From NCBI GenBank assembly GCA_950106755.1, contig OX467082.1, positions 13,888,001-13,952,000 of the forward strand: a stretch of DNA of 64,000 nucleotides. Direction: 5' to 3'. Below, in pieces: positions 1-11,110 of the stretch; positions within the stretch are counted from its first letter, which is position 1, and each line of letters begins with the position of its first letter. The notes beneath the pieces are model-generated. The model was not told the origin of the DNA. It did not search any database and was given only the letters and a program-made list of their open reading frames with translations. Source of the DNA: Climacium dendroides (lineage: Eukaryota; Streptophyta; Bryopsida; Hypnales; Climaciaceae). Position numbers and translations under genes: made by a program.

Positions 1-689
1 GAGTATTTAGGTGGAAAGAGCTTATTGACTTGACATTGTTGTCGAGTCAAGTTTTGTGAGTGTTTTTGGAGAGAATTATGTATTTTTGCTTTGCTTAGAG
101 ATGCTGATTTATGATTTAATAAAATCTTCACTTTTTCTCTTACACTTGTATTTTTGGATTCTCCCTTTTTGGAGTGAGAGCTACTTGACTATTGACACTT
201 TGCACTTTTTATCCTCCCTTTGTGAAGTGAAAGCCACTTGATTTTGTATGTAAATTCCTAAGTTTCTCACTTGACAACAATTTGAGGGTGTATCTTGACT
301 TTGTACACTTGACTTTGTATATAGATTTCTAAGTTTCTCACTTGACAACAATAAAACAACAATTTGAATGTGTGTCTGTGATACATTCTTGTATAATTTT
401 GATTGTACCCTTGCTTAATTTTGATTGCACTCACTCAATCACAATTAAGGCAGTTACTACCTCTTTTGAGTGCATTGTGTGACAAACTGTGTTACAATGC
501 ACCAAAAAAAAATTTAATTAATTTTTTTAACACCCCCCTCCCTTAGTTTCAAAATATTTATTTATTAATTAATTCCCTTCCCTCCCCCCTATTTGTAATT
601 TTGAGAATCCATATTGTAGGACAATCAATATGGGACAATTTAGTACTAAAACTATATCATGTATATGTATCCTTATATTCATATTCCCG
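1..689. other. AT-rich intergenic DNA, no gene seen
   Basis: Short degenerate repetitions of phrases such as cttgactttg and tttctaagtttctcacttgac occur in the first 400 bases, followed by a poly-pyrimidine stretch. No open frame here resembles a protein I recognise. Confidence 0.6.
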
Positions 690-1130
690 TAATCCATACC
701 TAATATCCCATATTCTTGTAATCCATACCTAATATCCCATATTCTCGTAATCCATACCTAATATCTCCCATATTCTAGTAATCCATACCTAATATCCCAT
801 ATTCTCATAATCCATACCTAATATCTCCCATATTCTTGTAATCCATACCTAATATACCATATTCTCGTAATCTATGCCTAATATATGTATCTTTGTATCC
901 TATATATGTACCCTTTTATATTTTCGTAATCCATACCTAATATCCTAATATCTATATCTCCATATCTTGTAATCCATACTTAATCCATACCTAATATTCT
1001 AATATCTATATCTCCATATCTTGTATCCGTACCCTGTATTCATATCCCATATTCCCATAATCCATACCTAATCCATACCTAATATTCATATCTACTCCCA
1101 TATTCATATTCGTCTTAGTATTCATACAAT
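690..1130. repeat. Minisatellite, 29-31 bp units
   Basis: The phrase gtaatccatacctaatat followed by cccatattct recurs about every 29-31 bases. Roughly eight well-kept copies lie from 690 to 900, and copies become more ragged to about 1130. An (AT)n tract follows at about 1138-1160. No coding sense. Confidence 0.85.
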
Positions 1131-1244
1131 ATATAGTATTATATATATATATATATATTTGAATGGCTCAAATTAAATCTCACAAAGATCAACAGCTTGT
1201 GATCTTTTTTTAAATTGGAGGGGAAGCATTTAAAAAAAATCAAC

Positions 1245-1415
1245 AGCTATTACATTCATTTGATTGCACTCACTTGCTTGTTTTATAGATATTACATTCA
1301 TTTGATTGCACTCACTTGCTTGTTTTATGGCTATTACATTCATTTGATTGCACTCACTTGCTTGTTTTATAGCTATTACATTCATTTGATTGCATTCACT
1401 TGCTTGTTACACATT
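1245..1415. repeat. 42-bp tandem repeat, four copies
   Basis: The unit ctattacattcatttgattg continues with cactcacttgcttgttttat and repeats at about 1247, 1289, 1331 and 1373. Because 42 is a multiple of three, one frame stays open and reads as a 14-residue repeat. I treat this as a by-product of the period, not a gene. Single related copies follow to about 1510. Confidence 0.85.
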
Positions 1416-1788
1416 TTCGCTTTATACATTTTCGCTTAGCTTAATTTAATTTTAGCTTAATTTAATTTTAATTACATTCATTTGATTGCACTCATGCTTG
1501 CTTAATTTTGATTGCATGTTTGATGTTGGTTGTGGCATTCATTACAAGTGTCCAGTGGAGTAATGAAAGCTATTTTCGTTATTGACATAAATGAAATATA
1601 ATGGAAACACATGTATTTATTGAAAATCTTATATAAATTTATTCATAATAAAATGATATTGTCCGTAGATTTTGTAGCAATTGAATGATTTCATCCATTA
1701 AAAAAGGAGAATCTATGATTAAATATTCCTTCAAACAAAATTCGTATAGCTTTGAAACAATAAATAACCCTCCCAAAATACTACTCCT

Positions 1789-2150
1789 ACTTTGGATACT
1801 TTAAAACATCTTTAGTCCACTCTAGCATCTACTCTTCCAAATAAACTTTTGGATACTTTAAAGCATCTTTAGTCCACTCTAGCATCTACTCTTCCAAATA
1901 AACTTCTAACTTTTGGATACTTTAAAGCATCTTTAGTCCACTCTAGCATCTACTCTTCCAAATAAACTTTTGGATACTTTAAAGCATCTTTAGTCCACTC
2001 TAGCATCTACTCTTCCAAATAAACTTTTGGATACTTTAAAGCATCTTTAGTCCACTCTAGCATCTACTCTTCCAAATAAACTTTTGGATACTTTAAAGCA
2101 TCTTTAGTCCACTCTAGCATCTACTCTTCCAAATAAACTTCTAACTTTCC
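1789..2150. repeat. 57-bp tandem repeat upstream of the carrier gene
   Basis: About six copies of a unit starting ttttggatactttaaagcat and ending cttccaaataaac follow head to tail. The third and the last carry a short extra ttctaac. The first copy has aaaacatc instead of aaagcatc. The array joins the next array directly at 2151. Confidence 0.85.
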
Positions 2151-2439
2151 GCTTGTTTATAATTAGAATTTGACATTTTTATCATTGGAATCACTTTGTG
2201 CTTGTTTATAATTAGAATTTGACATTTTTATCATTGGAAGCACTTTCCGCTTGTTTATAATTAGAATTTGACATTTTTATCATTGGAAGCACTTTCTGCT
2301 TGTTTATAATTAGAATTTGACATTTTTATCATTGGAATCACTTTGTGCTTGTTTATAATTAGAATTTGACATTTTTATCATTGGAAGCACTTTCCGCTTG
2401 TTTATAATTAGAATTTGACATTTTTATCATTGGAAGCAC
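2151..2439. repeat. 49-bp tandem repeat, six copies
   Basis: The unit gcttgtttataattagaatt continues with tgacatttttatcattgg and recurs exactly every 49 bases from 2151 (2200, 2249, 2298, 2347, 2396). Copies alternate at a few positions (ggaatcactttgt versus ggaagcactttcc), so there are two subtypes in the array. Confidence 0.9.
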
Positions 2440-2440
2440 A

Positions 2441-2520
2441 TCCAAAGTACGTTGAATAGGTACAAGAAAATTCAAATTTAAACATTTGACATTTCTTGTA
2501 CCTATTCAAAGTACTTTGGA
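2441..2520. repeat. Hairpin: 28-bp inverted repeat next to the arrays
   Basis: Arms start tccaaagtacgttgaatagg at 2441 and end cctattcaaagtactttgga at 2520, about 28 bp each with one mismatch and an AT-rich loop. Bases 2521-2595 continue as the reverse complement of one unit of each upstream array (ttctaattataaac, then gttagaagtttatttgg). The whole 1789-2595 block is therefore an inverted structure whose left arm has been expanded by tandem duplication. Confidence 0.8.
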
Positions 2521-2605
2521 ATGTGTTTTCAAATGTAAAAATGTTAAGTTCTAATTATAAACCGGTTGAAAGTTAGAAGTTTATTTGGAGGGGCAGTGTG
2601 AGTAT

Positions 2606-2621
2606 CGGTACCGCGGTACCG
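2606..2621. repeat. Perfect 16-bp palindrome
   Basis: CGGTACCGCGGTACCG reads the same on both strands. It sits at the abrupt change from AT-rich repeats to the GC-rich leader of the carrier gene. It could be a protein-binding site or chance; no family assignment. Confidence 0.6.
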
Positions 2622-3022
2622 ACCCTGATTTCTACCGTGTCACTGGCCATCACCACCAACTCGCAGTCGATTGCCCACGCTCCGCCGAACGCGCGGATGC
2701 ACAGCGCACACCCACCGTAAGCGCGGACCTTCCCGACTTCTCGTGCGCTCGGTCAAACGCAAGCTCCACCTTGTGCTCCCGCAGACAGACTCGCCCATCC
2801 ACCGAGGACGGATTCCCTCGCACGCCCCGCTTCGCAATCTTCGCAATCACCCCCTTCCTCGCTCTCTCCAGCAATTCCACAACAATCCCACAATTCCACA
2901 AATTTCTAGCACTTGCCCGCTTTCCAACCGCGACCTCCCAACCTCGGCGCCATCCCCGCGATGACAGGGTTTCGTGGTGGGGATCCAGGGAGCTATGGCA
3001 GCTGGGGTGTTTGATTTGTGCC

Positions 3023-6000
3023 ATGGCTGCTGCTGCTGCTGCGACGATCGCTGGGGTGGAGATGGGGCCCGAGCGAGGGGGTGGCAATGGCACGGGGGTG
3101 TTCGCATTGGAGAGCGAGGAGGAGCGGGAGGGCCGAATTCGGGCGTTGTTCGATTCCTTCGACAGCAGCAAGGTGGGCTACTTGGAAAGCACGCAAATCG
3201 AATCGGGCTTCCATTCGCTGTCGTTTCCGTTCCAGAAGAAGTACGCAGTGGAGATGGTGGAGGCGTGTGATGCCAATCGCGACGGGAGGATTGATTACGC
3301 GGAGTTTCGACGCTACATGGATGCGAAGGAGGTGGAGCTGTTCGAACTGTTCGAGGCGATTGATGTGTCGCAGGATGGAGCGTTGCAGCCTGAGGAGATT
3401 CAACAAGCCTTGCAGAAATCAGGTGCGGATGCTCTAGGAAATTCTTTAAGCTCTGCGTTTTGTTGGGGGTCGCATGCATTCTCGGTAACCGGAGTTTGGC
3501 AGTTGTGTCGGTGGTGGGTCTCATTGTTGGCTGGAAATTGGCTTGCGGTGGGATTCGCATTCTTCGTTTCCGACATTGGAAGTTGTCACAACACATACCT
3601 CAGGGATGCGCAATGGTTTTCAACATTGAATGTTGATCAATTGATCTTTCTAGTGGGATTGGAGACTCGTCTTCATGATTACTGCCAACGCTGGGGATTC
3701 GTTTGTGTCTAATTATATAATTGAGAGAAGATGGGGTTTCAAAACACCCAGAAGCTTTGCCACCTCCTATTGATCCTCGCCTTCACCGTTGAGCATTTTG
3801 CCTCGTAGACTTCTTTGAAACCCATGAAACCCATGAAACCTTTTATCATCGAAAAACTCACCTTTATGTTTTGAGATTGGAGACTCATTTTCATGCTTCC
3901 GCCTATGGTGACTCTAACAGTAGAGACCCACTTCCTATCTTTAGAAAATGGCGAGAATATGGGCTTTCAAAGCACCCAGAGACTTTGCCCTCTCCTCTTG
4001 ATACTCTCATTTGAATATGGAAAGCCTCGTAGGAAGCACTCAACGTTGACCACTTCGTTTCCTAGATTTCTCTGAAATCCATGGAAACCCACTAACATGG
4101 AAACCTCATCTTCCTGTTGTGAAATTGAAGACTCATCTTCAAACTTCCAAGAGTCAAGACTCATTCCATTGCTCCTCCATTGCTCCCCCATTTCTCCCCC
4201 ATTTCTCCCCGATTTCCAATTCGAACGTGGAATATTCAATTTGCCTCTTCCAGAACCTCTCTCAGGCATGCTCCCGTTGTTCAATGTTATGGGAAGTCTC
4301 ACGCTGCAGTCTCATATGGTTTAAATGGTGTGCAGGCGTGCAACTCAGCGATCAGGAGCTGAACTCTTTTATCCGCTACATCGACAGCGACCACAACGGC
4401 AAGATCACGTTCGGCGAGTGGCGCGACTTCCTCCTCCTGTACCCTCGTGAGGCCACTCTCCCCAGCATCTACCAGTACTGGGAAAAAGTCTCCCTGGTGG
4501 ACATCGGGGAGCAAGCCGTCATTCCCGAAGGCATCGGAGAGCACCACCAACTGCGCTACCTGGTGGCGGGCGCCATGGCGGGGGCGGTGAGTCGCACGGC
4601 GACTGCCCCCTTGGACAGGCTGAAGGTCATGCTGGCCGTGCAGACGGAGGCGACGACTGCGACCGGGATCATGCATGGGTTGAAGCACATTTATCAGCAG
4701 AACGGGGTGGCGGGGTTCTTCCGGGGAAATGGACTGAATGTACTCAAGATCTCCCCGGAGAGTGCGATCAAATTCTACGCATATGAAATCATGAAGAGGG
4801 TAGTGGTCGGGGATGGCACGAACGGGGAGATCGGGCCGTCGGGACGATTAGTCGCCGGGGGCACCGCAGGTGGACTGCCTGTCTGTCTATCTGTCTATCT
4901 GTTACCCTTCTGTCTGTCCGTTACCCTTCTGTCTGTCTGTTACCCTTTTGGCTGTCTGTTCCCTTGGTTCTAAGGTAGAGGCTCCATTAACCATACAGTA
5001 CTTGAGAGGCTCCATTGACCATACAGGTGAGTTTTGAAATATGCTTATTGTGAAAGTACCTGATCTATTGAGATTTGTTTTTTCTGCAATTGTTTTGTAG
5101 CGTATCACAAAATAAATGTGCAAAATTTTAGATGGTGCATGTTTCTAGATTGTTGCAGGGAAAGGTTCAAAATTCACCTATATGGAGAATGGAACCGCTC
5201 CCTTACTGTATGGTGAACAGAGACCTTACATTATATGTTTAGGAGTCAGTCCTTGGTTTCTTCATTTTTGACGGGGCCTAAGAATGTCCAAATCGCATGA
5301 ATACCAGTCTAAGAGGAACCCTTGACACTAACCTGAAGACTTTACTATTTTCGAAAAAGAAGCTTGTTTCTAATAACAACATTCTGTCTTCTCTTTCTCT
5401 AGATGTTCAGGGAGAGTGTGCCTAGGTGGTGACATTGTCTCTTGATTGACTTTCTTTGCCGCCTAGATCTCCGATCTGAATCTTGAGCACTTGGAGTGGG
5501 CTCTTCACTGGTATAGTAATCCTCTAGTGTGGTAGCTACTGCTGAGTCTCTACCAATGAGTGCATCATTTGATTTCGTCCCATGTGATTTCGGCTTACGA
5601 CTCAGATATTAGAGCTTCTAACGAGTAGATTGTAACTCCAATTACTCTACTACTGCACGTGATCTATCGAGAAGAATATCATAATCATATTTTCAATAAA
5701 TAAATACTTGTATTTCATTCAAAGTCGTCCTTACATTCGGAAGTTTGAATTCTAGAATTCCACGAATCTCGTGGCTTGTTTATAGAAACAACCGTGCTGG
5801 ACGCTTTACGCAGTTTCAGTGCAACTTAGGCTGATTGTGTAGACGTAGAAATGGTCGTGCAGGTGCAATTGCCCAGGCGGTCATCTACCCCATAGACTTG
5901 GTGAAGACTCGTCTGCAGTGCCACAGTGAGCCAGGTCGAGCACCGCCTCTAGTCAAGTTCACGCGCGACATTCTCGTCAACGAAGGTCCGCGAGCTTTGT

Positions 6001-7181
6001 TTCGAGGCCTGTTACCTTCCCTGCTGGGCATCATTCCGTATGCTGGCATTGACCTGGCTACTTACGAAACGTTGAAAATCAAGTCTCGTCAGTTTCTGCC
6101 GCCTGATACTGGTATGCTCTACCACGGTGAAAATGCTTTCTTGCAGTTTTGATTTTTTTTTTTTTTTTAATTAAAGTTCCTTTTTACCCCTTCATGGTGT
6201 GCTCACACTTGGTATTAGATGAGGTGTTAGCAAGAGTCTTAAGATTGAATTTAGGTACGCATTTGAACTAGATTTATGTTGCTAATGCCTCTAACTAACA
6301 CCACTGCCCCTACTGACTCCAAAAGTGGAAAGTAAGTAAGCAAGGTTGTGGAGAACTGTTGCTTTGTGAATAATTAAGTAGCGAGCGTTAGAATCCTGGT
6401 GCCGTGTGAAGGATGAGTCGTGAATTGTGCAACTTTTAAATTATGGTCTGGCTGTGGATGAAGTTGTAGATATTCTTGCATATCATTATGGTGGCTGATA
6501 GACATATCAATGTGGGTGCAGAGCCAGGACCTTTTTTGCATCTTTGTTGTGGCACTTTCTCTGGAGCTTTGGGAGCCACATGTGTATACCCTCTCCAACT
6601 CATTCGTACCAGGTATGTGCTCAGCTTGGAGTGAAACCCCAATGAAGTTTGTTGTACTTGTGAATTTGGACGTGGCAAAACTCAAATATAGTGCTAGGTA
6701 AATGACAATTGCAGTCAATTGCTAGAACTGGGACCCATATTCCCAGTTAAATTTTGTTATGCATCCAATGAAGCTGTCCAATCGCGGAAACGAATAAAAT
6801 CAAGTGAGATCTGAGCATTTTAAGAATGCGACTCTTTCAAAATAGCCAACAGATTTCTCTGTTCCTAAATCCATGCAGTGTTGTGCGTTTATGATGGTTT
6901 TACATTGGAAGTGCGTCAAGTGCATGTCTACCATTCAAATGAGAACAGAAAATTAATACTTTAAACCTGGAAAACTCGTGGGATGCAGATTGCAGGCACA
7001 ATCACTCAACAGTCCTGACAGGTACACAGGCATGGTGGATGCTTTTCGGCGCACTTTTCGACATGAAGGCGTGCGTGGGTTTTACAAGGGTTTGCTGCCC
7101 AACATGCTGAAGGTGGTACCATCTGCCAGTATCACCTACCTTGTGTACGAGGATATGAAGACTCGACTATCACTCAAGTAA
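3023..7181 (+). CDS. Ca2+-dependent mitochondrial ATP-Mg/Pi carrier (SCaMC/APC type), 5 exons
   Basis: Exons 3023-3422, 4336-4869, 5863-6111, 6528-6612 and 6989-7181 join with GT-AG borders and conserved phase into 486 residues, the usual family size. The N-terminal half has four EF-hands: a degenerate one at ~47-58, then [12 protein letters not shown] (83-94), [12 protein letters not shown] (114-125) and [12 protein letters not shown] (150-161). Three mitochondrial-carrier repeats follow with signatures PLDRLK (225-230), YPIDLVK (320-326) and YPLQLIR (415-421); Gln replaces the acidic residue in the third, as is normal in this subfamily. Family knowledge: inner-membrane exchange of ATP-Mg for phosphate, switched on by cytosolic Ca2+. 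The ATG at 3023 is chosen because conserved sequence starts soon after; an in-frame ATG at 2585 lies at the repeat junction and is unlikely. The gene stands alone, with repeat arrays on both sides. Confidence 0.93.
3658..4160. repeat. Diverged direct repeats inside intron 1 of the carrier gene
   Basis: A phrase beginning gattggagactc and running on through gggctttcaaagcacccaga occurs at about 3658-3800 and again at about 3877-4030. A third partial copy follows near 4120 (gaaattgaagactcatcttc). The copies are diverged and lie wholly within the intron 3423-4335. Confidence 0.6.
4876..4962. repeat. ctgtctgt/ctgttacc microsatellite in intron 2
   Basis: Just inside the donor site of intron 2 (4870-5862) there is a tract of ctgtctgt and ctgttacccttctgtctg repeats. 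The rest of the intron shows nothing I recognise. Confidence 0.7.
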
Positions 7182-8224
7182 CTGCACATCCTGGTATCAC
7201 ATTGGAGCTCGAAGATTGTTGAATATTAATTTGTTTTAAACTTCCTCGTTCATCAGCTCTCCTTTTTCCCTGCTTCATTCTAAGCAAGAGGAAGACGATT
7301 CTTTGACGTTCTATCTATCACACGAGCGAGGGTGCTGCCTAGTGGAGATTTTGCAGCAGTACGCTCAGGATTATGCTCATCTGGGTCACAAATGGGATGA
7401 GCGCCTTGTCCTTGTCTCAGGAATTGGGCCTGTTTTTTTACACCATGCCAGTGTTCTCAAATGTAATTTATGTCCTTTTGCCAAGGGCTTACTCCTGCAC
7501 GATGTGCTCAGATGGGAGGATAATATGTCCCATTCGTATACCTTCGTCGTCCCCACAAATTCTGCAGTTCTTATGACCACATCTAGGTGAGGTAGAGGCT
7601 ACTATTTGCATTACTAAAAGCATTTTAACTTATGTCCGTGTGTGATTTTTGGGAGATGTATAGTGAGAGCTGTGGAGAGATCTTTGGATAGAGGAGATCA
7701 ATTTGTTTGAAATCAATTTTTTTTGGCTTTGTAAGAATCTCTTATGTAATTTCGAAGTGGGAGTTTGTAGACTACTGGGAAGTTCACATCACAATTTCCA
7801 TTCAAAGTACAGTGATCGTACGCATGCTTTACTGTCTCTTGATGTCGTGCCGGTAGTAGCGGAGCTCATTGAGAAGTGCTGACAGATTCTTCCAGGTGAG
7901 GAATTCGTTGCATTCATGAATGCCTGTCGGACTGTTTTCAATACACAGGTTTGGTCCATAATGCATAAGTCGGTGTTGTGTTAAGCGTAAGTGCGATTGT
8001 GTTGATTTCGTTTTCTTGCAACAGTGATATTTAGGGTTTGGTTATCATGTGATACTCAAATCCAGATCTTCATTGTCCAAACCGTGAACATTGTTCGGAC
8101 GTATGAAACCTTATTGCAAACATCAAAGTGAACCAAGGTATGCCAGCCCCCAGATGAAAGTGCTTTAAGGTAGACCAGCCTAATTCCGTCCCCTACTTTT
8201 GGCCCCATTTCATTCGTAGGATAA
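7182..8224 (+). other. 3' flank of the carrier gene
   Basis: Mixed-composition DNA after the stop codon, likely 3' UTR in its first few hundred bases. Short open frames on both strands around 7303-7590 match nothing I know. I see no clear terminator or second gene. Confidence 0.5.
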
Positions 8225-9015
8225 ACCCGTCTCATGCAAATGCAAGAATTTTACCCCAACGAAAGCGCATTTGTAGGACGAGCAATGAGCAGGGTGAAAA
8301 TGCAAATGCAGAAATTTTAAATGCAAATGCAAAAAATTTACCCCAAGGAAAATGCAAGCAAGGTGATAATGCAAATGCACAGTCCAAAATAGGGGGCAAG
8401 CTTTCACTTTTACCCCTAAGAACTTTTGCAAATGCAAGAATTTTATCCCAAAGAAAACGCAAGCAAGTGAGCAACAAGCAGGGTGAAAATGCAAATGCGA
8501 AAATTTTAAATGCAAATGCAAAAAATTTACCCCAAGGAAAATGCAAGCAAGGTGATAATGCAAATGCAAAAAATTTACCCCAAAGAAAATGCAAGCAAGG
8601 TGATAGTGCATTGGGTGAAAATGCAAATGCAAAAATTTTAAATGCAAATGCAAAAAATTTACCCCAAGGAAAATGCAAGCAAGGTGATAATGCAAATGCA
8701 CAGTCTAAAATAGGGGGCAAGCTTTTACTTTTATCCCTAAGAACTTTTGCAAATGCAAGAATTTTACCCCAAAGAAAACGCAAGCAAGGTGAAAATGCAT
8801 AGCACAAAATAGGAAGAAAGATTTTACTTTTATCCCCAAGAACTTTCGTTTTCACCTTGCACAAATAGGAGGCAAGATTTTACTTTTATCCCAAAGAACT
8901 TCCATTGCAAATGCAAAAAATTTCCTCCAAGAAAAATGCAAGTAGGGTAAAAATGCAAATGCATGGCACAAAATAGGGGACAAGATTTTACTTTTACACC
9001 CAAGAACATATGTTT
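8225..9015. repeat. Compound minisatellite based on gcaaatgcaaaaa
   Basis: Two interlocked motifs alternate: aatgcaaatgcaaaaaattt followed by accccaaggaaaatgcaagc, and aaaatagggggcaagcttt followed by acttttacccctaagaac. Units of about 50-60 bp group into larger blocks of roughly 300 bp (for example 8310-8470 resembles 8640-8800). Both strands are open over 160-210 codons only because the repeat lacks stop triplets in some frames. Confidence 0.88.
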
Positions 9016-10614
9016 TCACCTTGTTGGTCTCACTTTATGGAAAGGATTTAGCATCCTGCAATTCATTCTTTTGACAAAATTTATGAATTAATGCCTACAA
9101 GGGATAATGTGTTAATCCTTTATTAATGAGTACTTAAGGTAATTATGGGTTGTTTATGGGATGTTTATGACTCCACTATATAGGTGGTTTTGTAATTTCA
9201 AGGTAGACCACTTCAAAAATTTATAGAAATGATAATTTTAATCATAAAATTATAATTCCACTTAGATTTGATGATTCAACAAGTGCATACTTTTGGAAAA
9301 TATGTACCCTTCTTGGAGTTGGCCCATGATATTAAGATTACAAATTAGGGTGGTAATAGGTTTGTCTACTTTAGCATCAATGCTTTTAGGAGCCATCATA
9401 GTAATAGACTTGTCTACCTTAACCTCTAAAGTCCCAAGGCCATTTTTCTATCAAAAACCACTGAAAACTACCTGTTGCATTCACCATTTTAAATGTAACC
9501 ATAGGATCTTGTAATTCACTTGCCTCAAATCATGTGGTAAAAATTTCATGAAACTTGACCAAACTTGACCATGTAGATTGGAAGATATAAGCATTCAAAG
9601 TTGGAAGAAAAAGTTTTTTTCAATGTTGCCCTACAATTTCAGATGACTTTGACCGCCATTTGTGAAATTTTTTTGAACTACACACTTTGAAGTTAAATTT
9701 TTTTCATACTCTACATTTTGTTAGGCATATCTCCAACAATTTCCATGCCAAAATAAGACTTGGAACACATGCCAAAAAATCTTGCAATAGCAGGATGTAA
9801 TGAAAGTTGACTGTACACTAGTCTTTTTTTCGAGCTAGTTTTCACCACATGCTGATGTAAAAATGTAATCTAAATAGTGAATTCAAGGATTTAGTCATCC
9901 TTGAGAACCTCCAACAAAAATTTTGGAAAAAAAACAAAATCTCTAATTCTTATAAAATTTAGAAGGTGTATAGGAATAATAAAGAGGTCAATGAGAATGG
10001 GGCACCCTTAAAGAAAGGATCCCTCTATGTTCCCATTATGCTCCCATCTGGTTCTCAATGAAGTTCTCAAAATTGGGAACGTTCAACTTCGACCTACACC
10101 ACTTCCCTCATAGATGATGCTCTAGGAACTCCTTGGGTTGGACTGGCCAAAATACATGTTCCCATGTCTATTTCATTTACTACTAAGACACAACATATTA
10201 AATGTCACATGTAACAAATTTATACCATCAAAGGCTTTCAAATAGTGAACTTCAAGGGAAATTCTAATGAGTCTTCAGAAATTTATAGTTTATTCATAAG
10301 AAAGACAAAAAAATACTTTGAATAATTATGTTGTTATTTCTTATATTGAACTACAAATTCAACTAAAATTCAAAGATACTTGGATTAAAAATTCAAAAAA
10401 ATAAGAAAATGGTTACACAAATTGCATCCTTGAATTAATTACTTGAGGTAAATGCAAAAAATAAACTCATGTTTTAACCACCATCTCAACGGAGTTTTTC
10501 GTGATAAGCTTAGAAGCACCCTTTCTTCCGACACATGTACTTATTGTCACATGATGGGCAATACATCTTAGGTCTTGTCACGGGTCCTTGACCATTGTTG
10601 CAAACCACATATGG
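9016..10614. other. AT-rich intergenic DNA, no gene seen
   Basis: No recognisable coding sequence or clear repeat boundary. A phrase around 9490 (accataggatcttgtaa) matches the reverse complement of the end of the dispersed repeat seen at 14020-14880, so a decayed inverted copy may be present. Confidence 0.4.
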
Positions 10615-11110
10615 ACTTTTTACCATGAACCCTCAAAGAATATGGGATAATCTGTAAATGAGTGTTAAGTTGCTTATTGTCAAAATGTCAAAATTATGTT
10701 TATATAGAATTTTAGACCTCATTTAGTCATAATAGAATAACTTTTTTCAAAAAACTTTGAACTAAAAAAAGTTGGAAAATCTATTTGAATTTCATCTCCA
10801 AAAATCCATTTAATATTTCAAGCCTCCAATCAAAAAATAAGGACAAAATTTAGAGAGGATGTTTCAAGATGTAAAAGAAAATGTCCCTTCTAACCCCTCT
10901 TTGAAATCTATCCATAACTTTTAATTGGAGGCTTGAAATATCAAACAAATTTTTGGAGATGAAATTTAAATAGATTACCCAATTTTTTTTAGTCTAAATT
11001 TTTTTGAATTTTTTTATTTTACTATGACCAAATGAGACTTAAAATTTTACTTCAAATAGAATTCTTGTTTTAGTTTGACTTAACTATGAATGGTTGAGCT
11101 CCTAATAATT
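10615..11110. repeat. Foldback element, copy 1 (core 10728-11026)
   Basis: The core is an imperfect palindrome: agaataacttttttcaaaaa at the left returns as tttttgaatttttttatttt at the right, and ggaggcttgaaatatcaaac mirrors atttcaagcctcc. Inverted similarity continues outside the core (ttagacctcatttagtcat against gaccaaatgagacttaa). Further copies lie at 29103-29398 and 30431-30728. A non-autonomous foldback/MITE is likely; the superfamily is unknown. Confidence 0.7.

Noticed and set aside
1215..1439. 74-residue protein with a 14-residue repeat
   Set aside because: Direct consequence of a 42-bp tandem repeat; no start context or gene structure.
2585..3022. 146-codon N-terminal extension of the carrier from an upstream in-frame ATG
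   Set aside because: It starts in repeat-derived DNA, has no family resemblance, and conserved carrier sequence begins only after 3023.
2640..3596. Several 70-250 codon frames antisense to carrier exon 1
   Set aside because: GC-rich shadow frames with arginine/proline-rich nonsense sequence and no motif.
8210..8864. Long open frames on both strands and CRISPR-like regular repeats
   Set aside because: They come from the minisatellite; units are contiguous with no unique spacers, and the window is eukaryotic.
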